Positions 8,279-17,500 of a stretch of DNA of 64,000 bases are shown here, in pieces. Below the pieces are notes generated by a model. It did not search any database. It saw only the letters and a program-made list of their open reading frames with translations, and was not told the origin of the DNA. The stretch is taken from NCBI RefSeq assembly GCF_000759675.1, contig NZ_BAWM01000101.1, positions 62,001-126,000 on the forward strand, read 5' to 3'. The position numbers and the translations under genes are program-made. The stretch comes from Neobacillus niacini. GTDB taxonomy: Bacteria > Bacillota > Bacilli > Bacillales > Cytobacillaceae. Each line of letters opens with the position of its first letter. Position 1 is the stretch's first letter.

Positions 8279-10504
8279 TTATATTTCGATCGAGTTAAAG
8301 AGTCTCTGTAATTTTATATATGAATCTGCTACTATATCCGTTTCTTTAGCATTCTCAAAATGTTTTATAGCATCCTGTAAATGTTTCATAGCTTCTTCTT
8401 GTCTGCCCATATCTCGGTGATGGATGGCTGAGGTTATAGAATTGGACAGTTTCTTACTTAATGAATTTGTGATATTCCCGTCGTCCGTATGTTGTTGAAT
8501 AAATTTCAGTGTTGACTCTAAAGTTTCTGATACTTCGATTTTCATTAAATTAGCTTTATCTGCATAATAAATATTTCCGTCATCCCCAATTGTCATCAAC
8601 TCTGTCTTAGCCAGTGTTTCATACTCCAATGAATCGGGGTCTATCACTGTCAAGCTACCAGCAAGATTTGTGTACATAAGACCATCCTCACTCCAGCGGA
8701 TATGGATTGGCCGCCATCTGCCATAATCTTTAACTTCAGGATAAACGTTTTTGCTTTTCACAATTTCTAATGTTTCCGGGTCCATTGCAAAAATTGTTCC
8801 GCCCGCCGCTGACCATAACAGTCCGTCCAGACCTAAGCTCATCCCGCTAATCATTTTTGGCTGGACTGTAACACCCGGTATATCCGGTACAAACTCAATG
8901 ATTTTTTCACCCTTTTCCATATCCCATACGAATATTTTGGCGGCAGTCTCTGTAGGGTCTATTCCCAATCCCCCGGCAACTGTTGTTGAACCAAATAGTC
9001 TTCCATTCACTTCAGCCAGACCAGCGATGGATTGATTATGAACAACATTAGGATAAACAACCGTGTCTTGTATAGAGGCTGGGTCAAGTACTGTTAATGA
9101 TCCTCCCAGATGCCCATAGTCTGGGATTGTTCCGATATATAATTTATTTTTAGCTGCGGTCATAATAAACGGGCGGTCCTGATCGGGTATATCGTAAATT
9201 TGTTTTGTAGAAAGGACTGGATTCGCAACATCCATTTCAAAAATAGTAGCACCCGGGTAAACCCCAAAATACATTTTATTTCCAAGCGGGACCATACCTT
9301 CTGCTTGACCTAAGGTGAAATTTTTGTTTTCATTTTTTTCTGGATTGTATACGGCACCTTTCCCTCCAGGGTAACCACTTAAATATAAATTGCCATCAGG
9401 CCCCTTTTCCAAGGTTTGGATAGGAATAGGATTGCCGGCAAGTGGGTATTGAATGGTTTTTACTTTTTTCGTCTTTAAATTCATAAAGGTGACTTGGCCG
9501 CCAAATTGGACAGTAACCAATGATTGGCCCGGGAAGTCCGGATCGTTATCCAATTCAACCCAGGTTGTGTTTCGCAAAAAGGTTCCAAACATAACTCCTG
9601 TATCAACCGCCTCTAGCGTATTCAAGTCCACTTCCTTCAATTTGTTCCCTTGCAAAAAGTATACTTTGTTACTGTCAGGCTGACCATGGATCAACCGCAA
9701 CCCTTTATTGTTCGTATAATACTTATCACTCCATTGGCCTGTTTCTGTATCATAAAACAGGAGTGTATTACTGCCGCCGCCAACTCCGGCTATAATATAT
9801 TTGCCTTCAGCATCCAATTGCCAAACACTGCTGCCAGGAACAACATGATCTGGTACCTTTATTGTTTCATATTCCCCTGATTCTACATTTAGTTTTACTA
9901 TACGATTATCAACACCGATACCTAAATATAAGTAACCATTAAGATACGTTGTGGATCGGGAGTAGCTTTCGCCCGGGGCAACACTGCCGTAGTCCTCCAT
10001 TTCTCCAGTCTTGGGATCATATCGACCTGCTTTTGCATTTGGGAAGGAACCGAAATATACACGTCCCTGTTCATCATAGGACAAACCGTATACAACACTT
10101 TCTCCTATACCGCCAACATCCCTTACTTCCTTTGTTACTGGAGAATATTCATAAAGATGCCCATTACCACCAATATAGACATTCCCATTTGGTACAGTAA
10201 TATGTGTCCAAACAGCCCCTGTTCCTTCCAAAGGATAGGTTCTAAGAACATCCTGGCTTTTAAGGTCTATTACTTGAAAGATGGCCGGGTTACCGCTGGT
10301 AGTTGTGTACATCATTTCCCTTCCATTTTCAATCCCATAAGCGGAGTCATATACTGCTACACTCTGAATCGGGGAACCTAAATTGATTGGTTCTTTAAAT
10401 CCTTTTTCTACTTCTGCATTAGCAGGATGACTATAGAATAAAGAAGAGACAACTAGTTCAAGTGCAACTGAAAGAATTGTAAGAGACTTTGTAAACGCCT
10501 TCAT
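8279..10504 (-). CDS. Secreted beta-propeller protein with C-terminal FIMAH-like domain
   Basis: A 741-residue exported protein. A signal peptide ends near residue 30 (SHPANA). Residues ~40-650 consist of repeated blade-like units with YxxDEQGxVYFG, GxLYxG and DLKT patterns, as in NHL/PQQ/Kelch-type propellers. Some bacterial polysaccharide lyases and extracellular glycan-binding proteins share this fold, but no lyase active site could be identified. Residues ~660-735 are helical (FIQQHTDDGNITNSL ... AMKHLQDAIKHFENAK) and resemble the FIMAH domain found at the end of Bacillus and Paenibacillus exo-enzymes. The ATG follows GGAGTGG. Monocistronic with its own terminator. Function unknown; a role with extracellular polymers is likely. 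Confidence 0.7.
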   Translation of the reverse strand: MKAFTKSLTILSVALELVVSSLFYSHPANAEVEKGFKEPINLGSPIQSVAVYDSAYGIENGREMMYTTTSGNPAIFQVIDLKSQDVLRTYPLEGTGAVWTHITVPNGNVYIGGNGHLYEYSPVTKEVRDVGGIGESVVYGLSYDEQGRVYFGSFPNAKAGRYDPKTGEMEDYGSVAPGESYSRSTTYLNGYLYLGIGVDNRIVKLNVESGEYETIKVPDHVVPGSSVWQLDAEGKYIIAGVGGGSNTLLFYDTETGQWSDKYYTNNKGLRLIHGQPDSNKVYFLQGNKLKEVDLNTLEAVDTGVMFGTFLRNTTWVELDNDPDFPGQSLVTVQFGGQVTFMNLKTKKVKTIQYPLAGNPIPIQTLEKGPDGNLYLSGYPGGKGAVYNPEKNENKNFTLGQAEGMVPLGNKMYFGVYPGATIFEMDVANPVLSTKQIYDIPDQDRPFIMTAAKNKLYIGTIPDYGHLGGSLTVLDPASIQDTVVYPNVVHNQSIAGLAEVNGRLFGSTTVAGGLGIDPTETAAKIFVWDMEKGEKIIEFVPDIPGVTVQPKMISGMSLGLDGLLWSAAGGTIFAMDPETLEIVKSKNVYPEVKDYGRWRPIHIRWSEDGLMYTNLAGSLTVIDPDSLEYETLAKTELMTIGDDGNIYYADKANLMKIEVSETLESTLKFIQQHTDDGNITNSLSKKLSNSITSAIHHRDMGRQEEAMKHLQDAIKHFENAKETDIVADSYIKLQRLFNSIEI

Positions 10505-10764
10505 TCCATTCCACTCCTTATCCTTGAAATTATTTTTTAATGACTTAACGCTTATTCCACTCCTCCTTTTCTTAATATTCTTAAAATATCAAACTTACCA
10601 ATTTATATAAATGTCGATAAATGGCCTTTAAATAATACAGGAATATAGTCTAGTGAAATACTAAAAAGAAGATGATTTAGCAAACACGATAGTTCTTTTG
10701 AACTGCAACTAAACTACCATCATTAAAAAAACAGTGAGTTTTCAGGAGTATCAGTGAAATAAAA
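10505..10764. other. Upstream region of the beta-propeller gene
   Basis: AT-rich and presumably contains the promoter of the minus-strand gene. No recognisable coding remnant was seen. Confidence 0.4.
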
Positions 10765-10801
10765 AAAGGATGACCCTTGTAGAACTCAAAGACCATCCTT
10801 T
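10765..10801 (-). terminator. Rho-independent terminator
   Basis: Stem AAAGGATG/CATCCTTT followed on the minus strand by seven T residues. It is 40 bp downstream of the small frame at 10842-11069, supporting transcription of that frame. Confidence 0.65.
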
Positions 10802-10841
10802 CGTGTAATGACTATAAAAAAATTATTTTAAGAGGGGTAAC

Positions 10842-11069
10842 TTAACGTTCATTGCTTTCTTTTACTATTAATTTAGCAACTGCTTCCGATTGAATTTGGC
10901 AACACATGATGGTTTGGTGGTTTACAGTATTGACAGAGTGTATGTGGCAACACAAAGGTGCTGGTGGGTTTATTACATTCTTGAGATCTTTTTCTTTCAG
11001 AAAACAGTCTTTAACAAAACAAAAGTTGCCGGCTGCAAAGGAACTTGAAATTGAATAAAATGAGTACAC
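10842..11069 (-). CDS. Hypothetical cysteine-containing small protein
   Basis: A 75-residue frame beginning with GTG. It contains NPPAPLCCHIHSVNTVN and a CCQIQSEAVAKLI segment. No family recognised and no clear ribosome site. A good terminator follows, and a dusB-type terminator lies across its beginning, so its transcription start is uncertain. It may be the tail of a decayed gene. Confidence 0.25.
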   Translation of the reverse strand: MYSFYSISSSFAAGNFCFVKDCFLKEKDLKNVINPPAPLCCHIHSVNTVNHQTIMCCQIQSEAVAKLIVKESNER

Positions 11070-11091
11070 ATGAGTTGATGTGACTCATTTT
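11057..11091 (-). terminator. Terminator downstream of dihydrouridine synthase
   Basis: Inverted repeat AAAATGAGT-A-CACAT ... ATGTG-ACTCATTTT with T-rich flanks on both sides; it lies 47 bp past the minus-strand dus stop codon. Confidence 0.65.
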
Positions 11092-11137
11092 TTCTCTAAC
11101 TTTTTGAGAGTTACATCATTTCACTGTCCCCGTCCCA

Positions 11138-12100
11138 TCAACATTCTTTTCCAAAGTTATCAAGCAATGCACGCACTTCATCTGTTGATTTCGTGTTCAT
11201 CAGTTGATTTCTTAATTCACCAGCTCCACGGAATCCTTTGACATAAATTTTGAAAAAGCGATGAAGCCCTGTGATTGAACGTGGCAGTGCTTCCGCATAT
11301 TGATCTTGAAGATCAAGCTGCAATCTTAAAAGATCAAGGTATTCTTTACTGCTATGCTCTTTTGGCTCTTTTTCAAAAGCAAAAGGATTTTTAAAAATAC
11401 CTCGCCCGATCATAACGCCATCAATACCATATTGTTCAGCAAGCTGCAGCCCTGTTTGACGGTCAGGAATGTCTCCATTGATTGTTAGGAGCGTATTTGG
11501 TGCGATACGGTCACGTAATTTTTTGATTTCCGGAATTAGCTCCCAATGCGCATCTACTTGGCTCATTTCCTTTCTTGTACGTAAATGAATAGAAAGGTTC
11601 GCAATATCCTGTTTTAAAATATGTGTTAGCCACTCCTCCCACTCATCTACATCCTTATCGCCAAGTCGTGTTTTCACGCTGACAGGCAGTCCGCCCGCTT
11701 TTGCTGCTTGAATAAGTTCTGCCGCAACGTCTGGGCGCAGAATAAGGCCACTACCTTTCCCTCTTGATGCCACATTCGGTACAGGGCAGCCCATATTAAT
11801 ATCGATGCCTTTAAATCCTAGTTCTGCCATGCCAATACTCATTTGACGGAAATATTCGGGATTATCCCCCCAAATATGTGCCACCATTGGCTGTTCATCT
11901 TCTGTAAAAATCAAACGGCCACGCACACTTTTCATACCCTCTGGATGACAATAGCTATCCGAGTTTGTAAACTCTGTGAAAAATACATCCGGTCGACCGG
12001 CTTCACTTACTACGTGACGAAAAACAACATCTGTCACATCTTCCATTGGTGCAAGTACAAAAAATGGTCGTGGTAAATCACGCCAAAAATTATCTATCAT
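11138..12100 (-). CDS. tRNA-dihydrouridine synthase
   Basis: FMN-dependent reduction of uridines in the D-loop of tRNA. The 320-residue TIM barrel shows the family hallmarks: APMEDVTD (17-24, FMN binding), GIDINMGCP with catalytic C105, a SVKTRLG strand, an SIHLRTR motif, and GVMIGRGIFKNPF for phosphate binding. The C-terminal helical domain follows. ATG at 12100 was chosen because AGAGGA lies upstream and the earlier GTG (12121) overlaps that site; the spacing of 12 is rather long. Probably a second dus paralogue of the Bacillaceae, not in the usual lysS context. Confidence 0.9.
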   Translation of the reverse strand: MIDNFWRDLPRPFFVLAPMEDVTDVVFRHVVSEAGRPDVFFTEFTNSDSYCHPEGMKSVRGRLIFTEDEQPMVAHIWGDNPEYFRQMSIGMAELGFKGIDINMGCPVPNVASRGKGSGLILRPDVAAELIQAAKAGGLPVSVKTRLGDKDVDEWEEWLTHILKQDIANLSIHLRTRKEMSQVDAHWELIPEIKKLRDRIAPNTLLTINGDIPDRQTGLQLAEQYGIDGVMIGRGIFKNPFAFEKEPKEHSSKEYLDLLRLQLDLQDQYAEALPRSITGLHRFFKIYVKGFRGAGELRNQLMNTKSTDEVRALLDNFGKEC

Positions 12101-12406
12101 TTCAAACTCAAATCCTCTCACTATGGATACAACTTCAAACTCTCGGTCAAAAAATATAAAGCCAAATGTTCCACTTCTTTTACACTTATATCATGCTTAA
12201 TAACTTATAATCAAACACAAGTACATTTGGACATTTATAATTTGAGAAAAACTATTGTGAAAATCGGCAATGTTTATTTTAACTAAAATCGGTCCTGAAT
12301 GGTATTTTTATTTAGCAGATTTTGAATACAATCTGAAGAACGATCCTCTTTTTGCTGATGACTACCACGATAAAGTAATCTATTTTCAGTTGAAAGAAAT
12401 TATTTA

Positions 12407-12529
12407 GATGACTTTTATCACGAACGGTTTTTGAAGTTGAATGTTTCAAATGTTGACGCCCATCGAATTGAAGAAGGAATTAGGAAAATTGCAAGGGCAT
12501 TAAAAAATCCTCAAAACTACTTTTTATAA
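12407..12529 (+). pseudogene. Possible C-terminal tail of a PLP-dependent aminotransferase/MocR-like protein
   Basis: Forty codons ending at TAA read DDFYHERFLKLNVSNVDAHR then IEEGIRKIARALKNPQNYFL. The VSNVDAHRIEEGIRKIARAL part resembles the final helix of fold-type I aminotransferases and MocR regulators. No start codon and no upstream domain remain. Similarity is by eye only. Confidence 0.3.
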
Positions 12530-12965
12530 TCTTTCAGTAAGGCAAAACTACCCTTTTTCGAAAGCATAATGGGTTAGGGATACTATACATGACTAATATC
12601 CCTCCCCCTTTTACTCTTGTCTAATACATTCATCTTTTATTTTGGTCTCACGGATCCTATAGTATTCCTACTTCGAAATTAGATTTACTTTATCATCGTC
12701 TGATAGATTTTCACATTAAAAAAATCCACTTACATTCGTATATTATTAAACCTCTTTTCAATGGCAGTTTTTTTAGCTATAATGCTAAACTTCTTAGATT
12801 CAATTTGATAGGAACAATATGTAAATCCTTTTTTTCTGTAGTATTCTTAGCAGCCGATTTACAGCTTATCGACCAGCAGCAACAACTTTTGCGCTTAACT
12901 CTATAAAAAAGTCAGAACAAATGATAGGGCAATAATTGAGAAGTGGTAATTACATAATATTGAAA

Positions 12966-12992
12966 AAACAGACGACCAGTGGTCGTCTGTTT
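12966..12992 (-). terminator. Terminator of the sipW-tasA unit
   Basis: A 12-bp perfect stem AAACAGACGACC with a 3-base loop, followed by T residues on the minus strand, 12 bp past the tasA-like stop codon. Confidence 0.85.
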
Positions 12993-13004
12993 TACCCATT
13001 ACCA

Positions 13005-13724
13005 TTATTCGTATAAAGCACCATCATCTTTTTGTTTCGCTTTCACTGATAGATTCGCAGAGTATGTCACGCCTTGATATTCATTAGTTGCTGCCTCATC
13101 CAGTTTTACACCAAATGAAAGATCAATGTATTCATTTGTCTTTAAATTCCAGAACTTATTGCCTTTACCTGATTCTGCACCATCACCCAAAAGAAATTCT
13201 TTTTCGCCAGTAGCAGCAGAACGCAGCTCAGAAGAATTTAGGTAGCCTGTAATAATTTCTACCCCCTCTGCAATTTCAACTGGTTCGTCCGAAACCGAAC
13301 GAGTAACTTCATTTGTTGTTCCTTTGAATAATTCCTTAAGTTTAATTTGTGATGCTTTTAACACCTCTTCCGTTGGTTTCACTTTGTATTTCAGTGCAAC
13401 ATAGCCAACTTTGTATGTATCTACGGAAAGTGGTTTATCTAATGATTGGTGCAGTTTTGCTTGTAAGAATGTATCGACTGTCCCTGTGTTATCGATCGTC
13501 AGCCAATCTCCAAATATTAGTTGTGATGGAGCAAAATTTTTGACTGCGACAATGCTCTCGTTAATATCTTCACCATTATTCAGCTGCACAAGTGCATTTG
13601 TTATTTCACCTTTAGCAGTTGTTTCAGAAGTAAACCAAGAGTATGTTCCATAACTTGCTGAAACTGCAATTGCACCCGCAAGTGTTGTACCTAATAATAC
13701 TTTTTTTGCTTTAGCGATTTTCAT
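13005..13724 (-). CDS. TasA/CalY (camelysin) family secreted fibre protein
   Basis: Exported 239-residue protein of the TasA family, which forms biofilm amyloid-like fibres or the camelysin surface protein in Bacillus. The N-terminus MKIAKAKKVLLGTTLAG runs to a signal peptide with a SipW-type cleavage region (SYGTYSWFTSETTAKG). The mature part is a beta-rich jelly-roll with NTGTVDTFLQAKL and a YIDLSFGVKL strand. The start was placed at ATG 13724, preceded by TTGGGGGAATT; an upstream TTG lies inside that ribosome site. It follows the sipW gene by 29 bp and shares its terminator, so the peptidase that matures it is co-expressed. Confidence 0.85.
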   Translation of the reverse strand: MKIAKAKKVLLGTTLAGAIAVSASYGTYSWFTSETTAKGEITNALVQLNNGEDINESIVAVKNFAPSQLIFGDWLTIDNTGTVDTFLQAKLHQSLDKPLSVDTYKVGYVALKYKVKPTEEVLKASQIKLKELFKGTTNEVTRSVSDEPVEIAEGVEIITGYLNSSELRSAATGEKEFLLGDGAESGKGNKFWNLKTNEYIDLSFGVKLDEAATNEYQGVTYSANLSVKAKQKDDGALYE

Positions 13725-13753
13725 AAATAATTCCCCCAACTTAATATAGTTTT

Positions 13754-14320
13754 TTATTTGGATACAATTTCTTCATTTGTATGCTGTTTTTCTTTACGGG
13801 AAAGACGTTCAAATACCGTTAGACAGATGTAGCCTGTGAGAGGAATGGTGATTAACAGCAAAAACCCAATCGGACCGCTTGCAAAATCTGATACATATCC
13901 GAGTTTAGGTATTGCAGCTACTTGTTTTCCAACAAAATGATCCTTCGTCACAATCATGGAATCCTCAACATTGTTGTTGTCACCTTTTGTCACCAAACCA
14001 GCTTGTCCAGCCTGTCCAGCTTGTTCTTTAACATCTATTACTCTATGTGTAATGAATTTTGTATCCGATTCTTTAAAGGTAATAACATCATTCACTTTTA
14101 TATCTTCGAATTCTGCTTTTTTAATAAATATAAGATCTCCCGATTGCAGGTGTGGCTGCATACTATTCGAAAGTACAGTTAATGGTGTAAATCCAAAGAA
14201 ACTTGGCAAACTGCCGGGATTTTTACTAGTTTGGAATACAGTTACACCGATATAGACGATTAGTAGAAAGAAAATAGAAAAAATAATATTTGAAAGCCAT
14301 TTTATCGATCTTTTTTTCAT
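13754..14320 (-). CDS. sipW: SipW-type signal peptidase I
   Basis: Membrane peptidase of the ER (eukaryote-like) class that removes signal peptides from TasA-type proteins. TM segment at 10-30. Nucleophile S53 in VLSNSMQPHL, H92 in ITHRV in place of the usual lysine, and KGDNNN (112-117) with the conserved Asp. A second TM lies near the C-terminus (about 148-172). Length of 188 is normal. A (AGQ) duplication at residues 101-108 stands in a loop between box C and box D. The ATG follows GGGAG by 9. Operon with tasA-like; no tapA gene is present upstream, where a hairpin and the protease gene lie. Confidence 0.9.
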   Translation of the reverse strand: MKKRSIKWLSNIIFSIFFLLIVYIGVTVFQTSKNPGSLPSFFGFTPLTVLSNSMQPHLQSGDLIFIKKAEFEDIKVNDVITFKESDTKFITHRVIDVKEQAGQAGQAGLVTKGDNNNVEDSMIVTKDHFVGKQVAAIPKLGYVSDFASGPIGFLLLITIPLTGYICLTVFERLSRKEKQHTNEEIVSK

Positions 14321-14410
14321 AGTTTTGCTCCCAACATCATTATTTTTGTGTTTTTTTCTAATTGATATTGATGTCAGTAAATTTATTCACTGTGAAATAT
14401 TTACCTCTTG

Positions 14411-14470
14411 TTGTTCCCCTGCCGCTTTCTATCAAGATAAGAATTTTAATTACAGCTGCAGGGGAAACAA
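14411..14470 (-). terminator. Inverted repeat between protease and sipW genes
   Basis: TTGTTCCCCTGC at 14411 pairs with GCAGGGGAAACAA at 14458 (one bulged base). It is about 57 bp past the protease stop codon and lacks a T tract. A terminator or mRNA-end hairpin is likely. Confidence 0.5.
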
Positions 14471-14526
14471 TAGGTTTCTGTACGTTTTCTATATTTGTTA
14501 ATTATTATTCAGTTTTCTTCTTATGT

Positions 14527-17500
14527 TTACTGAATCCCTAACTCTTTCAAAATACTTTCTAATGTCTTGCCTTCATGGTTTTCTTTTGGAGCTGGAGGAT
14601 TATCAACATATTTGTTTTGCAGTAGATAATTGTCTTTGACAAAGCCAATGTCTTTTGCATCCACCATTCCATCAAAATTAATATCAGCTGCACGGTTATC
14701 CGTCTTCCAAGCTTTTTGGATGTCTATAGCATCTAAGACGTCAATAACGTTGTCCTGGTTGACATCACCTGCCTTAATTTTGATTGGGGTGACATAATGA
14801 TTTCTACCTAATAGTTCTCCCTTATACTCAAACCCAATATTTTGCTTGCTTTGCACTTTAAAATGACCAGGTATCTTAATTTCTAAAATGTATGGATCTT
14901 TGCTTAACGGAAGCTTTTCTACCCTGTAGTCTGCTCTTTCTTTTATCAGAGAAGCAGCATCAAAAACATACCCGCTTGATTCTTTAAACTTTAACGATGC
15001 GCCAACCTTTGTCCAGTCCTTTCTATCATAAAGACCGTTCGCAGGATTACGGAATCCGTCCGGCAGCACGTAGCCAAATGCAGCGTTGAATTGCGGCGAA
15101 ATCTCAAAAGCATAACCGGCATTAAGCAGATTGCTTGATTGACTTTGGCTATTTTTCACTGTTGCTGTTGGAATGATGCCGGCCTTTGTAGTGAAGGTTT
15201 CATCATTTATCTTTAACGTAACATCTACTACTGCCGCATGATCAAATGTCACATTCGCATCGTTGAAGACCACCTTCACTTCGTCACCATTTACCAATAT
15301 AGTTCCTTTATCGGAAAATTCTTCAGCCAGTTTGGCATCAATTAAGTCCATGTAATTTCCATACTGTTCTTTCAAGTTCCAAATGACTTCTTTTGCATCA
15401 CTTACGTTATCCAAAAATAATTGGGCTTTAATCGTTTCGCCTGTTTTTACTTTTTTGATATCGCTTTTTGCGTAGGTAACTGGTGTCCCTTCTTTAACAA
15501 AGAAATATTCTTTTGTTAGCGGTGCATTACCGGCAGCATCATAACCAGACAATGTAAATTTCAAGGCTGGGATGGATTCTTCCATTGCTACTTCCTCTGC
15601 CCATTTGCCGTCTTTATCCATTCGAATAGGACTGGATGGGAATGGCGAATTTCCCCACGTATAAATGACTGTATTCGCAGATTGATCAAGTTTTACTCCA
15701 TTATTTTGCATCTCTTCCATGAGCGGATCCAATACTTGAACTTCAAATGGATAGGTTGCTTGACCTTGCTTATATTCAACAAACGGAGATGGTCCATCTA
15801 AAGAGCTTGTAAATGTTGGATCGTCAATTTTGATGTAAATATCACGTGTTTCTTTTGTCACTTTTCCAGTCTGGCTTGTTGTCAAAAAATTCAGCTTATA
15901 GTGCCCTGGCTTTGCATAACTTACTTCTTCTGCTATAGGCTGCTTGGAGTCTCCTGTAAATGAATAGTACTTTCCATTAAACACAGCTAGTAAAAGGTCT
16001 TTATCCAGTGGCGCGCCAGTTAAATCCAGCGTTCCGATCAGACCTAAGTCTTTCCCGGTTTCTCCATCCTGCAGAGTGACATCCATGGTTTTTCCTGGTG
16101 AACTAAAATTAATAATGGAATATACAGTTTGAGTTTTATCAAGCCTCAACGGTGCCTGATTTAAATATTCCGGTGAAATGGTCTCTATAATCAGGTTTAA
16201 AGAGCCTACTCCATCCTTTGTAATTCTGAAGTTAAATGGAATCCGATATTGATCAGATGAATCTGCTTTGTTCGTAAATACAACAAACCCTTCGTATCGC
16301 CCTGCTTTAGCCGTTTTAGGTGCTGTCAAGAACACATTTTGTTTTACTTCTTGATTTGCTTTCACTTTAATGTTTTTACTGGTGCTGACGGCGATGCCAT
16401 TTTTACTTAGACTGTTCGTACCTTCCGCTGCATTTTCTTCGATAGAAACGGAGAAATTTTTGGTACTATTACTGTTGTTTGTAAAACTTATGTTTTCATT
16501 CGCTCTGACATTGCTTCCTTCCGCCACAAAATGAATCCCGAAGTTAATATCTCCGGATGGATTTTTAAATTTTTCTAAATATTCCCCATCTGGAATATCG
16601 GTTTCATCAGTCACTTGCATTTTCATTTGTCCATGGATGGCTTGATAAGGGTCTACTCGGCCAGCACCTGCTTCATACAAACTATAACTGCCATTTAAAG
16701 GATCTGCCGTATTCATCAGAACTGTTTTAATATCATCTGGATCAAGCTCAGGATTCGCCTCTAATAATAATGCGGCAATTCCAGCTGTGTGCGGTGCTGC
16801 CATAGATGTTCCTGAAAGACGTGCATAGGCATATTTGTAATCTTCCTGATTTTCATGATCAATCATATAGGAAGGGAATGTAGATAGCACGCTCACCCCG
16901 GGAGCAACAACTTCTGGTTTCATATCATAATTAAGATTGACCGGTCCTCTTGAACTGAAGTCAGCTAATTTATCTCCTTCGGAAACGATATCTTTCATAT
17001 TAGAGAAAGTGAATGCAGTGTTTCCTTGTGCAATATTCGCCTTTAATTGCTCGCCTGCTTCTTTTGTAATGGAGAAAGTGGGAACATATACAGTTGATTC
17101 CCCTAAATTAACGCCGATCTGTCCGTCAGCATTGTTATACATAATAACCGCTTTCGCACCGTGTTCTTTGGCAAATTTGATTTTGTCATTAAGGGCAAAA
17201 TTCCCGCGCTGGACGAAAGCAATTTTCCCTTTCACATCTTTTCCAGCATATTCTTCTTGTGAACCTAAACCTACATCGACAAGCTCAAGTGATTGCCCAT
17301 TTAATGCAGAGAAATCATCCGCAAAGCTTCTTCCCATGCTGATGAGCTCAGTGGACCAGTTTCCTGAAATACTTCCTGTAAACGAAGTGAGTGCAACAGG
17401 GACATCACTTGCTCCGATTGTAAGCGCCAGAGCCGCTGTACCTGGAGAGCCTACTGTGTTGGAATTCGGACCGGAATTACCTGCAGAAACAACAGCTGTT

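Larger units (their letters stand above)
12101..13004. other. Long intergenic stretch with one coding remnant
   Basis: Apart from the remnant at 12407-12529 and the terminator at 12966 there is no supported gene. A 45-codon plus frame starting at an ATG near 12269 (MFILTKIGPEWYFYLADFEY) has no ribosome site and may belong to another decayed gene. Confidence 0.4.
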
